7,275 nucleotides of DNA from Promethearchaeota archaeon (GCA_030668025.1 DAOUUT010000192.1:1-7275); one strand, 5' to 3'; shown: positions 1 through 6,546, counted from the first letter of the stretch. Made by a program: numbers and translations. The notes: generated from the letters alone by a model not told the origin.

Positions 1-2
1 TA

Positions 3-179
3 GGGGTAAAACCAGAACTTGCACATAGAGAAAGCGAAAAGTTAAATCTACTTTTCTCGTGTGAAACTATAAATAAAATTTGTAAGAAGTATGGACATCC
101 CAAAAAGTGCCCTTGCGGTGAAGAGATCTTAAGTTCAAGTCGCTGTATATGTGAAACTGAGATGAGAAATAAATGTTAA
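3..179 (+). CDS. C-terminal end of a cysteine-rich protein (partial, 5' end outside window)
   Basis: The frame starting at base 3 is open from the left edge to a TAA at 177-179, giving 58 codons with no start of its own that must be used, so this is probably the tail of a gene that begins upstream. The visible peptide has seven Cys (visible residues 20, 27, 36, 38, 48, 50 and 58). They include two C-x-C pairs, C36-P-C38-G and C48-I-C50, nine residues apart and preceded by a Lys-rich segment (KICKKYGHPKKC). Two close C-x-C pairs suggest a small metal-binding (zinc) knuckle at the C terminus. That is inference, as no family is recognised. Codon choice resembles the neighbouring genes. It could be a chance open frame, since 58 codons is short, but the patterned cysteines argue for a real coding end. 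Confidence 0.45.
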   Translation, partial: GVKPELAHRESEKLNLLFSCETINKICKKYGHPKKCPCGEEILSSSRCICETEMRNKC

Positions 180-392
180 AAAGTTTAATTATTTTGATAT
201 TTCGTTTAAAGCGTATTTAGTTAAAATTTGACCAAAAAATAAGTGATGGGAGGCCATAATTCCAGATTTACACGAATGAACCATGTGCAGCCTGAGACAT
301 AAAAAATTCTATATAATCGTATGATCCAATTTCTTTCATATTATCGGTCATTTCAATCAGATTTTAATACAAGTAAAGTAAATACATAAGGT
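180..392. other. Intergenic region without a convincing gene
   Basis: This 213-bp gap lies between the end of the left-edge partial gene and the end of the small minus-strand gene, so the two genes converge here. It holds no RNA gene that I can recognise. The part around 243-300 is visibly richer in GC than its surroundings. On the minus strand, bases 351-268 form a 27-codon frame listed separately as a possible gene remnant. On the plus strand an 18-codon frame starts at 246, with no Shine-Dalgarno site. I see no long poly-T run that would clearly terminate either flanking gene. Confidence 0.5.
268..351 (-). pseudogene. Short protein-like frame, possible remnant of a lost gene
   Basis: The minus strand reads ATG at 351 and TAA at 268-270, giving 27 residues that begin MTDNMKEIGSYDYIEFF. 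Reading on past the stop, the same frame continues for about 17 more codons of protein-like composition (IWNYGLPS and onward). A stop also lies five codons upstream of the ATG. It sits on the same strand as, and 41 bp beyond the end of, the 79-residue gene. The amino-acid pattern and the local rise in GC are more gene-like than the AT-rich filler around it, so it could be the decayed 3' end of a former gene. It could equally be chance. No family is assigned. Confidence 0.18.
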
Positions 393-632
393 TTAAGGCT
401 TAAAGGGGCTATCATGAATAACTTTATCTATAGCATCTAAACATACTTCCTCCCAATTATCATCGGGATCAATATTTTTGCAACAGTCAGGACACCAATC
501 GTCAGAATAGCCATCGTCAAAATCGTCAGCCTCTAAATCACCATTTAGAATTTGTCCGCAGTAGAAACATGTACCCTCGTCATACCTATCTAAAATTTCA
601 TTAATCAGTTCAATTTTTTTTCTTGCTTTCAT
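393..632 (-). CDS. Small acidic protein with two Cys pairs (putative zinc-binding)
   Basis: This 79-residue protein has no assigned family. A short basic N terminus (MKARKK) leads into a predicted helix (residues about 5-18). Two cysteine pairs follow: C22-F-Y-C25-G and C47-P-D-C50, with C51 directly after and a further C64. The spacing CxxC-x21-CxxC is that of a small zinc ribbon or treble-clef-like fold. Between and after the pairs the chain is very rich in Asp and Glu (roughly residues 31-62). It ends in a short helix-like stretch (EEVCLDAIDKVI). Zinc binding is inferred from the cysteines, and the role is unknown. The ATG at 632 is supported by a TATA-like box at 661-668, which would put the transcript start only some 5-10 bases before the ATG; there is no strong Shine-Dalgarno site. 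It lies 100 bp beyond the oxidoreductase gene on the same strand but is separated from it by poly-T tracts, so it is probably its own transcription unit. Confidence 0.7.
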   Translation of the reverse strand: MKARKKIELINEILDRYDEGTCFYCGQILNGDLEADDFDDGYSDDWCPDCCKNIDPDDNWEEVCLDAIDKVIHDSPFKP

Positions 633-660
633 TTTAACACTCAGTTTTAATAAATAGTTA

Positions 661-668
661 TTATATAA
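661..668 (-). promoter_or_regulatory. TATA box of the small Cys-pair protein gene
   Basis: The minus strand reads TTATATAA here, about 32 bases before the ATG at 632. With the usual archaeal distance of about 25 bases from TATA box to transcription start, the messenger would begin near 638-641 and carry a very short leader. The sequence and spacing are seen directly; activity is inferred. Confidence 0.5.
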
Positions 669-684
669 TGTGGAATGACGTCTT

Positions 685-715
685 AAAAAAAAATTTGGTA
701 ATAAAATAAAAAAAA
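685..715 (-). terminator. Poly-T terminator after the oxidoreductase gene
   Basis: Beyond the stop codon at 733-735, the minus strand has a run of eight T (708-715) and then nine T (685-693) with only short spacers. Archaeal RNA polymerase is known to stop at such T-rich stretches without needing a hairpin, and no stable hairpin is seen here. The tracts lie upstream of the TATA box of the next gene on the same strand, which fits separation of the two transcripts. Confidence 0.5.
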
Positions 716-732
716 TTTCTTTTATTAAAAAT

Positions 733-1767
733 TTAAATTACTATTTTTGAAGCTTTGATCAAAGATTTTTCAGTGTTCTTTATGATGTTCTCCATGATAT
801 CTTTAACGCTTTCAATAGAGCGAATAATACCAATGCTTTGGCCTAATAAAACTGCACCATCATTTATATTTCCTTCATAAGTCATTTCGTAATGTTTTTG
901 ATCTTCTAAAGCCTTTTGTGGGGTAAGTTCAGCTTCGAGCGCCATTTTTTCTTCTTTACTTGAAACAACACCATGGTGCATCGAATAATTATTTTTCCAA
1001 AGCCTTATCGGACCTAAAACGCCAGTAACCCATGTTGTATCGTTTGCTTTGGCAGAAGGTACGATATTTTTATAGTTTTCGTGAAATTCACTCTCTTTTG
1101 AGGCAATAAATCTAGAACCCATAGCAACTCCTCCAGCCCCTAGGGTTAATGCTGCTGCTACACCCTCTCCCGTAGCAAAGCCCCCACAAGCTATCAATGG
1201 AAAATCAGGATGCTTTTGTTTAACTTGCTGAAGAAGTACTAAAGAGCTTATTTTCTCATACGATTGATGCCCGCCTCCTTCCCAACCTGTAACAGCCATA
1301 CCATCGCATCCTGCAGCAACGCATTTATCAGCTAACCATAACGCAGGTGCCACGTGAAAATGCTTAATATTTGACCCACCATCTTTAAGCTTCTTAAACG
1401 CTTTATTTTGAATCATTCTAGGCGTTCCAGCGCTAGTGATTACGTAAAGACATTGCTCTCTTAATTTAGGTTTATCTCGAATGAATCTAGGAATTGCCCG
1501 ACAGAGCCCTGGTGCATCAATCTGCATTCTTGAAGTTCTTATGTTAAAACCAAAAGGTTTATCAGTATGCTCAACGACATATTCCATATTTTTCTTCATT
1601 TCAGATAAACTACTTTTTCCAAATAAATTGGTATGACTTAATACTCCTAAACCTCCCGCTTCTGAAACTGCCACAGTTAAGTCTGTAGTATAAAACGGAC
1701 CCATTGGAGCGGCTATAATGGGATATTTAATCCCAAACATTTCTGTAATATTAGTCTTTAAACCCAC
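733..1767 (-). CDS. NAD(P)H-dependent flavin oxidoreductase, nitronate monooxygenase / 2-nitropropane dioxygenase family
   Basis: This 344-residue soluble FMN enzyme has a TIM-barrel fold. Family members oxidise nitronates such as propionate-3-nitronate with O2, or act as NAD(P)H:quinone or enoyl-ACP (FabK-type) reductases; the substrate here cannot be told from sequence. Motifs in order are: the first strand FGIKYPIIAAPMG (11-23); GGLGVLS (38-44); the GWEGGGHQS motif with H167, matching the family GGEAGGH signature whose His is the usual catalytic base; PLIACGGFATGEGVAAAL (190-207) and GAGGVAMGSRF (210-220), which bind the FMN phosphate; and GQSIGII (309-315) near the end. Length and order are complete. 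The start is GTG at 1767, because it adds the conserved lead-in LKTNITEMFGIKYPI; the next candidate, ATG at 1738-1740, would begin immediately before strand 1. Minus-strand AGGGA at 1774-1778 sits 6 bases before the GTG. In an oxygen-poor archaeon a reductase role is at least as likely as nitronate oxidation (inference). Confidence 0.96.
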   Translation of the reverse strand: MGLKTNITEMFGIKYPIIAAPMGPFYTTDLTVAVSEAGGLGVLSHTNLFGKSSLSEMKKNMEYVVEHTDKPFGFNIRTSRMQIDAPGLCRAIPRFIRDKPKLREQCLYVITSAGTPRMIQNKAFKKLKDGGSNIKHFHVAPALWLADKCVAAGCDGMAVTGWEGGGHQSYEKISSLVLLQQVKQKHPDFPLIACGGFATGEGVAAALTLGAGGVAMGSRFIASKESEFHENYKNIVPSAKANDTTWVTGVLGPIRLWKNNYSMHHGVVSSKEEKMALEAELTPQKALEDQKHYEMTYEGNINDGAVLLGQSIGIIRSIESVKDIMENIIKNTEKSLIKASKIVI

Positions 1768-1786
1768 TGTTTTTCCCTATTATTTA

Positions 1787-1795
1787 ATTTATATT
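1787..1795 (-). promoter_or_regulatory. TATA box of the flavin oxidoreductase gene
   Basis: The minus strand reads AATATAAAT, preceded by a purine-rich stretch that could serve as the TFB recognition element. The box is centred about 24 bases before the GTG start at 1767, which would give a leaderless or nearly leaderless transcript. This competes with the AGGGA Shine-Dalgarno-like site at 1774-1778, which would only be in the messenger if transcription began further upstream. Confidence 0.42.
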
Positions 1796-1807
1796 CTTAT
1801 TATTATT

Positions 1808-1924
1808 ATGAAAATATCATGAAAAGTATTAAATAATCTTTTTGGACCTTTAATAGGAATTTTATCTTTGTTCTTACTCCGCAAAGAACTTGATTCTACT
1901 AAAATAGAGCAAGGTAAAAAATAA
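1808..1924 (+). pseudogene. Possible remnant of a membrane-protein C terminus with in-frame TGA
   Basis: In the divergent gap between the oxidoreductase and kinase genes the plus strand reads ATG at 1808, four codons, TGA at 1820-1822, then 33 further codons to TAA at 1922-1924. The part after the TGA has a hydrophobic core (LFGPLIGILSLFLL) followed at once by a charged tail (RKELDSTKIEQGKK), the classic look of a last transmembrane helix with a cytoplasmic tail. No Shine-Dalgarno site precedes it, and no ATG, GTG or TTG lies early in the post-TGA part. The likeliest explanations are a decayed gene end left in the spacer or a chance frame. Stop-codon read-through is possible but unsupported. 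Confidence 0.2.
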
Positions 1925-2001
1925 GTTATAGCTTCTAAAATATTAAATTCTATTACTTACTCTGATAAATTAATGTATTTTAATGGTATAAATAGAAATT
2001 G

Positions 2002-2967
2002 ATGAAAATGAGTCCTAATATCATTTGTTTGGGAGAAATATTAGTTGAAATTATGAGATCCGAAAAAGATACTCCTCATGGAATAATTGGAGCTTCTTAT
2101 AAGGGGCCATTTCCAAGTGGAGCTCCTGCTATTTTTATAGACTCGGCTACTCGAATGTCTAAATCATTAAATTTATCTACAGGTTTTATTGGGGTTGTTG
2201 GAAATGATGAATTTGGAGAAGGAGTTCTTAAAAAATTGAAATCTGATGGGGTTGATATTTCTAAAGTACGGATTGATAATTCAAGAACTACAGGAATAGC
2301 TTTTAATCAATATAATTCAGATGGCACTCGAAAATTTATTTTTGCTGCTGGAGCGGCAGGACAAATTTTTCCAGATGATATTGATGAGGAATACTTTTCA
2401 AATATAAAATCTCTTCATATTATGGGTAGTGCTCTTTCTATAAGTGAATCATCAAGAAAAGCTTGCTATAAAGCGATTGAAATAGCTAAAAATCAGAATC
2501 CAAAAGTAGTTATCTCATTTGATCCAAATCTACGACCCGAAATGCTTGAAATTAAGACAATTATTACTATCTCTAAACCTGTCCTTGAGAATACGACTAT
2601 ATTACTACCAAGTGGTGAAGAAGCAGAAATGCTAGCTGGTATTAAAGGTGTTGAAAAAGCTTGTAAAAAATTGCTCGAAATGGGACCCAAATTAGTAGTC
2701 CTAAAACAAGGAAAAGATGGTTGCACCATATATTCTTCAGAAGAAAAGAATGAAATAAAAATATTAGGTTTTGAAGTAGAAGAAATTGATCCTACTGGAG
2801 CAGGAGATTCATTTGATGGTGCCTTTATAGTTGGATATTTAGCAGGGTGGAATTTAAAGAAGATAGGTAAATTCGCTAACGCTGTTGGTGCCTTAAAAGT
2901 GAAATGTTTTGGACCAATGACTAATAATACATATGAAGAAGTATTGAAATTAATGGAAAGTGCTTAA
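2002..2967 (+). CDS. PfkB/ribokinase-family sugar kinase (tagatose kinase / KDG kinase-like)
   Basis: This 321-residue cytoplasmic kinase transfers the ATP gamma-phosphate to a sugar or sugar-acid hydroxyl. Numbered from ATG 2002, it has the N-terminal strand NIICLGEILVEI (6-17), the substrate-binding segment GPFPSGAPAIFID (35-47), the GVVGNDEFGEG turn (64-74), and SFDPNLRPEML (172-182), typical of 2-keto-3-deoxygluconate-kinase-like members. LPSGEEAEML (202-211) follows, and then PfkB signature 2, DPTGAGDSFDGAF (263-275), with D269 as catalytic base and the GAG as anion hole. The unusual SGAPAIFID, where most members have GGAPANVA, and DPTGAGD, where most have DTTGAGD, recall the tagatose-kinase-like subgroup; this is from memory and the sugar remains unproven. 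A TTG at 1999 and an ATG at 2008 are alternative starts. All give a complete protein, and 2008 places the first strand closest to the family norm. No Shine-Dalgarno site is visible. It converges with the phosphoesterase gene with a 2-bp gap. Confidence 0.95.
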   Translation: MKMSPNIICLGEILVEIMRSEKDTPHGIIGASYKGPFPSGAPAIFIDSATRMSKSLNLSTGFIGVVGNDEFGEGVLKKLKSDGVDISKVRIDNSRTTGIAFNQYNSDGTRKFIFAAGAAGQIFPDDIDEEYFSNIKSLHIMGSALSISESSRKACYKAIEIAKNQNPKVVISFDPNLRPEMLEIKTIITISKPVLENTTILLPSGEEAEMLAGIKGVEKACKKLLEMGPKLVVLKQGKDGCTIYSSEEKNEIKILGFEVEEIDPTGAGDSFDGAFIVGYLAGWNLKKIGKFANAVGALKVKCFGPMTNNTYEEVLKLMESA

Positions 2968-2969
2968 AA

Positions 2970-4955
2970 TCATTTTAAATGTAATGAAAAGACCTTCGCG
3001 CTAACCATTTGATTATTTTTAATAACATAATATCTGAATCCGGGTGGCTTAAATTTGAGCTTTGCTGAAAGCGGGCCGAGTGCTTGGGTTTGAAATACGA
3101 AGGGTTTATTTACGTCAAACCAAGCCTTTAGTTCAAAAGGATCGTTAATTTCTTTAAATTTATCTCGATACCGGGAAGTGTAAATTTCACAAGGTATTTC
3201 GATATAAATTGGGAAAAACCAAAAACCAAAATTTATTCGATCGGTTTCTTTTGCTTCTTTTAACCGATACTCTTTTAAAGTATGTGTGTGCCCACACATA
3301 ACGAAATCTACTTTTCTCCGAATGATCTTATCTGATCCCGTAAAAATTCTCAAAAGTGTAGCCCAATTATACATTATTGTTTGATATTTTAGATTTAAAA
3401 CAGTATCTAACCTTCCAGTATCATTGTATTTTCTTAAATTATTTTCGTAAAAATCTGACCAACTTAGCGGTCTGCCTTTAATCTTTAATTTTTTTCTATA
3501 TTTTCTCTTTTTAAGAAAACTAAGATTGGGAGAAACTGGAGGTGTATGCATGACAACAATAATTTTCTCATTATGAGCTAATCTTATATATGCCCGTAAT
3601 AAGTCAACTTGATATTCTTTAATTCCCTTGGTACTTGGTCCACCTTTTAATAGGTCATGCATATCTGCGATTGAGTCCTGACCGGTGTCAAGAAATATGA
3701 AATTATATTGATCTCCTATTTTAAGCTTAAAATTAACATTAGGGTTTATATACCTAAAATAATCTTTTAAAAATTTATCTTTAGATCGAAGGGCACTAAA
3801 GTAATTAAAAAATTTGATGTCGGAATATCCTTTCACATCTGAGTGAGTCATACCAAATATTTTATGAATCTGGCCAAATTTTATGCCGTAGTGCGATTTA
3901 CGATAGTCGTGATTTCCAACAGTAGTAAAAATGGGGACCATAATTTCATGTTTATTAAATAACTCCTCATCGTTTCCTAAATAAGGAGGATCTTTTAAAC
4001 CTTTATTCAATCCAAGTATTATATCAATAAAAACATGAAAATTATTCTTGTAATGAAAATTTCCTCTCCCGATATTAAGATAATCTATTATATCACCCGT
4101 TATTAGAATTAAATCTAAATTTTTTTGCGAAACTTTATCATTGGCAAAATTAATTAATTTTCTCAGATTATAATTAAAATTATATTTTGCTGTTCTTAAT
4201 TCCTCGTATCTATCTTCTTGGAAATCTTCCTTGAGTTCAAAATCTCGCGTTAGAATAAATTTGTTTATTTTTGATATTTTTTTTTCGTTATCACCACAGT
4301 TTTTTACCTTAGCTTTTACATTTTGCTTTAGATGATTTAAAATGAAGTCATTTCTCCTAGCAATATGAAGATCTGTCGCGTGAATAAAGCTAAAATCTTT
4401 CCAATCTTTATCGTAAATAGCAATACTATGGTAATTTACCTTATTTTCGCTCTGGTTGGGGACGTCATGAACAATATCAAATAATAAACAATCTCTTTTA
4501 GAGGCTTTTAACAAATTTTCAATAATTTTAATATCTTGTATTTGAAACCTTACTCTGTAAAGTTGGCTTCTTTCTCCAAAAACATCGTCTAATTGAAGAA
4601 CGCAATTATTAATATCCCATACTACGCAATTTAACTCCTCTAAAACGGGCTGATCTCTAAAATCTAACTTTTTAATTATTTCGATTTCAACCATATGTAA
4701 AGCTATTAGATCTCCTCGTCTTTCCGAAAAATCGCCGTTATCTTTTAAAATTGGCTGGATAAAGATGTTCAAATGGAAGTTTTCTAAAATTTTTTTAGTT
4801 GAATGAGATGGAGATGCTATTATTAGAGCTTCGAACGACAAATTCTTAAATGGAACTTGGTCTCGGTTTTTGTAATCTCTTAAATTCAATAAAATTGGAT
4901 TTCCTAAATTTGGTTTAATAATAAATGGATAATTTCCAAGTCGTAGATCAATCAT
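2970..4955 (-). CDS. Calcineurin-like metallophosphoesterase with large N-terminal domain
   Basis: This 661-residue protein carries the complete two-metal phosphoesterase core: TDLH (D195, H197), TGDIID (G287-D288 and D291), GNHD (347-350), VVMHTPP (H470) and CGHTH (G555, H556, H558). These cover metal sites 1 and 2 and the phosphate-contacting His, so catalysis is expected. The substrate (phosphomonoester, diester, nucleotide or phospholipid) is not readable. Residues 1-185 form a separate domain rich in predicted beta strands that I do not recognise. The core has long insertions: a charged, probably helical segment (about 204-275) between the first two motifs, and a region with a basic cluster (KKRKYRKKLKIKGR, 482-495) between the His motif and GHTH. 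The tail (575-661) looks beta-rich. No signal peptide or membrane helix is evident, so it is probably cytosolic. The ATG at 4955 has no Shine-Dalgarno site, suggesting a leaderless or short-leader transcript. It is divergent from the fusion gene and convergent with the kinase gene. Confidence 0.92.
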   Translation of the reverse strand: MIDLRLGNYPFIIKPNLGNPILLNLRDYKNRDQVPFKNLSFEALIIASPSHSTKKILENFHLNIFIQPILKDNGDFSERRGDLIALHMVEIEIIKKLDFRDQPVLEELNCVVWDINNCVLQLDDVFGERSQLYRVRFQIQDIKIIENLLKASKRDCLLFDIVHDVPNQSENKVNYHSIAIYDKDWKDFSFIHATDLHIARRNDFILNHLKQNVKAKVKNCGDNEKKISKINKFILTRDFELKEDFQEDRYEELRTAKYNFNYNLRKLINFANDKVSQKNLDLILITGDIIDYLNIGRGNFHYKNNFHVFIDIILGLNKGLKDPPYLGNDEELFNKHEIMVPIFTTVGNHDYRKSHYGIKFGQIHKIFGMTHSDVKGYSDIKFFNYFSALRSKDKFLKDYFRYINPNVNFKLKIGDQYNFIFLDTGQDSIADMHDLLKGGPSTKGIKEYQVDLLRAYIRLAHNEKIIVVMHTPPVSPNLSFLKKRKYRKKLKIKGRPLSWSDFYENNLRKYNDTGRLDTVLNLKYQTIMYNWATLLRIFTGSDKIIRRKVDFVMCGHTHTLKEYRLKEAKETDRINFGFWFFPIYIEIPCEIYTSRYRDKFKEINDPFELKAWFDVNKPFVFQTQALGPLSAKLKFKPPGFRYYVIKNNQMVSAKVFSLHLK

Positions 4956-5019
4956 AGTTTAGTCGTAAAATATTATGTGAAAATAACCTATAATTATTAT
5001 TAGATTTCCTATATTAAAA

Positions 5020-5030
5020 TTATATATTTA
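5020..5030 (+). promoter_or_regulatory. TATA box of the amidohydrolase-like/YjbQ fusion gene
   Basis: TTATATATTTA lies about 50 bases before the ATG at 5077. The expected transcription start is near 5050, leaving a leader of roughly 25 bases that contains the Shine-Dalgarno-like site at 5063-5069. The box sits in the 121-bp space (4956-5076) shared with the divergent phosphoesterase gene, whose own promoter is not clear. Confidence 0.5.
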
Positions 5031-5062
5031 CAGAATTTAATAATAATACATCGACTATTAAA

Positions 5063-5069
5063 GAAAGGA
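5063..5069 (+). promoter_or_regulatory. Ribosome binding site of the fusion gene
   Basis: GAAAGGA ends 7 bases before the ATG at 5077, a normal distance. It matches only part of the AGGAGG consensus, but it is among the better such sites in front of a full-length gene in this window and it supports the chosen start. Confidence 0.45.
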
Positions 5070-5076
5070 TTTTAAA

Positions 5077-6546
5077 ATGGAAAGATTATACCAACCGGAT
5101 TTTAGTTCTATTTTTGGAGCAAGATACGCAAATGCATTTATCTACGGTCAAATAGACTCCTTAATTTGGCCAATTTTTAGTGATATCGGGCGTTCAGACG
5201 CTTTAAAAAACCTATTAGAACTTAAGAGTAAGGATGGGAACCATTACTTCTATCACAGACAAATTAGTTTAGAAGACGAAAAAGTAGAGCTTTTTAGCTC
5301 AGGTATAACATATGGATTAGTTCAAGCTATGAATTTACGAAGATCTTACGGTATTACTAATGAAGATGTAATTTCAGTAGTGAAAAAAGAACCAGATTTA
5401 TTTAAAGCAATATTATCTTTTGATCTTAGCAGTGATGTGCTTTCAGAGATAAAAACTATCGAAAATCAAATTCCAGTTGTCGGTGTAGTTATTTATCCTT
5501 CTTTTATTAAATTAGATATTAATAACCCAAATAATCAAAACTTAAACGCCTTAATCAAATATTGCAAAAAAAAGGATTATTTCGTAAAAATTGATATTGG
5601 TAATATGAATTTTCAAGGAAATCATCCAGAATACACTACATATGACAAAATAAAGTCGTTTTTATCAAATAATTCTGATATTATTATTATTTTGAGTGGG
5701 CTAGATTTTTCTGGAGATTTTATGTTATACTATCAACTTTTAAAACTATACAATAACTTATGGATTGAAATCGAACCACGATGTTTTGGAGGTATGACAC
5801 CAACTAGTTGTTTTAAACAAATTTTTTCGCTTAAAAGTTTTATTCAAAACACCTGGCATAGAATTACGATAGGAAGCGCAACTCCAACCTTGGAAATAGC
5901 TCAAATGAAAAGAGGATTATTAGAAGCTACTGAAGTTTTAAATTTTTCTCAAAAGAATATATTAAGAACATGGGCTTTTAGAAATGTAAACAGATTAAAT
6001 CTTATTAGTTATAAAAGTGAAATTGATCCTAATTTATTTAAACCAATTAAAGAAATCAATCAAATTAACAGGATTGAAAACAATAATGAATTGATTATTG
6101 AATATAAATTAAAATTGAGAAGTTATGCGATAACTCAATTATTGTTTTTAACTGATATTATAAAAGAAATTTTTAAAAGAAGTTTAGAGGAAAATCCAGA
6201 TTTAAAAAGCGGAGATTTCTTCATTAGATCTTACCATACTACCACTAGTTTAATTATTAATGAACATGAATATGGAAATTATCTTGATTTACATTACATG
6301 TTTGCTGAAATTTCTTCCAGAGATAGCACTCCATTCCTGCATACCGTAAGGGCACTCGAAAATCGTGCGGATTTTAATCACTACGATCATGAATTGGCAA
6401 GCACTTATGGAAGCCGACAATTGACATTACCAATAGTCGATGGAAGGTTGGAAATTGGAGGACGTGAAAACCTCTACATCTTAGTAACATTTGGTCCTAG
6501 AACATTTAACATTTACATTAAGATAAAATTAATCAAGGAAAATTAG
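5077..6546 (+). CDS. Fusion of a degenerate amidohydrolase-like barrel and a YjbQ/UPF0047 domain
   Basis: This 489-residue protein has two parts. Residues about 15-310 follow the pattern of the amidohydrolase-2 TIM barrel: GVVIYPSFIKLD (136-147, cf. family GxKLYP), YFVKIDIG (168-175), DIIIILSGLD (201-210), LWIEIEP (228-234), RITIGSATP (262-270) and a final helix ending in NVNRL (303-307). The metal ligands of active members are absent at each place: no HxH near the N terminus, Asp173 where a His is usual, no His in LSGLD, and Ala268 where GSDxP has its Asp. Residues about 340-489 are a YjbQ/UPF0047 domain: YHTTTSLIINEHE (386-398), NHYDHELASTYGSRQLTLPIVDGRLEIGG (434-462) and FGPRTFNIYI (472-481). 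Single-domain relatives have weak reported thiamine-phosphate synthase activity. The usual LGTWQ motif is here IGGRE (460-464). The barrel is probably a binding or scaffold module (inference); the overall role is unknown. A TATA box, a ribosome binding site and the ATG at 5077 agree. Confidence 0.9.
   Translation: MERLYQPDFSSIFGARYANAFIYGQIDSLIWPIFSDIGRSDALKNLLELKSKDGNHYFYHRQISLEDEKVELFSSGITYGLVQAMNLRRSYGITNEDVISVVKKEPDLFKAILSFDLSSDVLSEIKTIENQIPVVGVVIYPSFIKLDINNPNNQNLNALIKYCKKKDYFVKIDIGNMNFQGNHPEYTTYDKIKSFLSNNSDIIIILSGLDFSGDFMLYYQLLKLYNNLWIEIEPRCFGGMTPTSCFKQIFSLKSFIQNTWHRITIGSATPTLEIAQMKRGLLEATEVLNFSQKNILRTWAFRNVNRLNLISYKSEIDPNLFKPIKEINQINRIENNNELIIEYKLKLRSYAITQLLFLTDIIKEIFKRSLEENPDLKSGDFFIRSYHTTTSLIINEHEYGNYLDLHYMFAEISSRDSTPFLHTVRALENRADFNHYDHELASTYGSRQLTLPIVDGRLEIGGRENLYILVTFGPRTFNIYIKIKLIKEN

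Noticed and set aside
1820..1822. In-frame TGA as a selenocysteine codon
   Set aside because: It would be residue 5 of a tiny hydrophobic peptide with no known selenoprotein context, and no recognisable SECIS-like hairpin follows. A remnant or chance frame is simpler.
2493..2729. 78-codon minus-strand open frame inside the kinase gene
   Set aside because: It is the antisense shadow of a well-supported kinase whose PfkB motifs run through the region. Its Ser/Ile-rich composition has no recognisable domain.
733..6546. A single operon or pathway joining the oxidoreductase, kinase, phosphoesterase and fusion genes
   Set aside because: The four genes alternate in strand and appear to have separate promoters, and their families do not form a known pathway, so proximity alone is not evidence of joint function.
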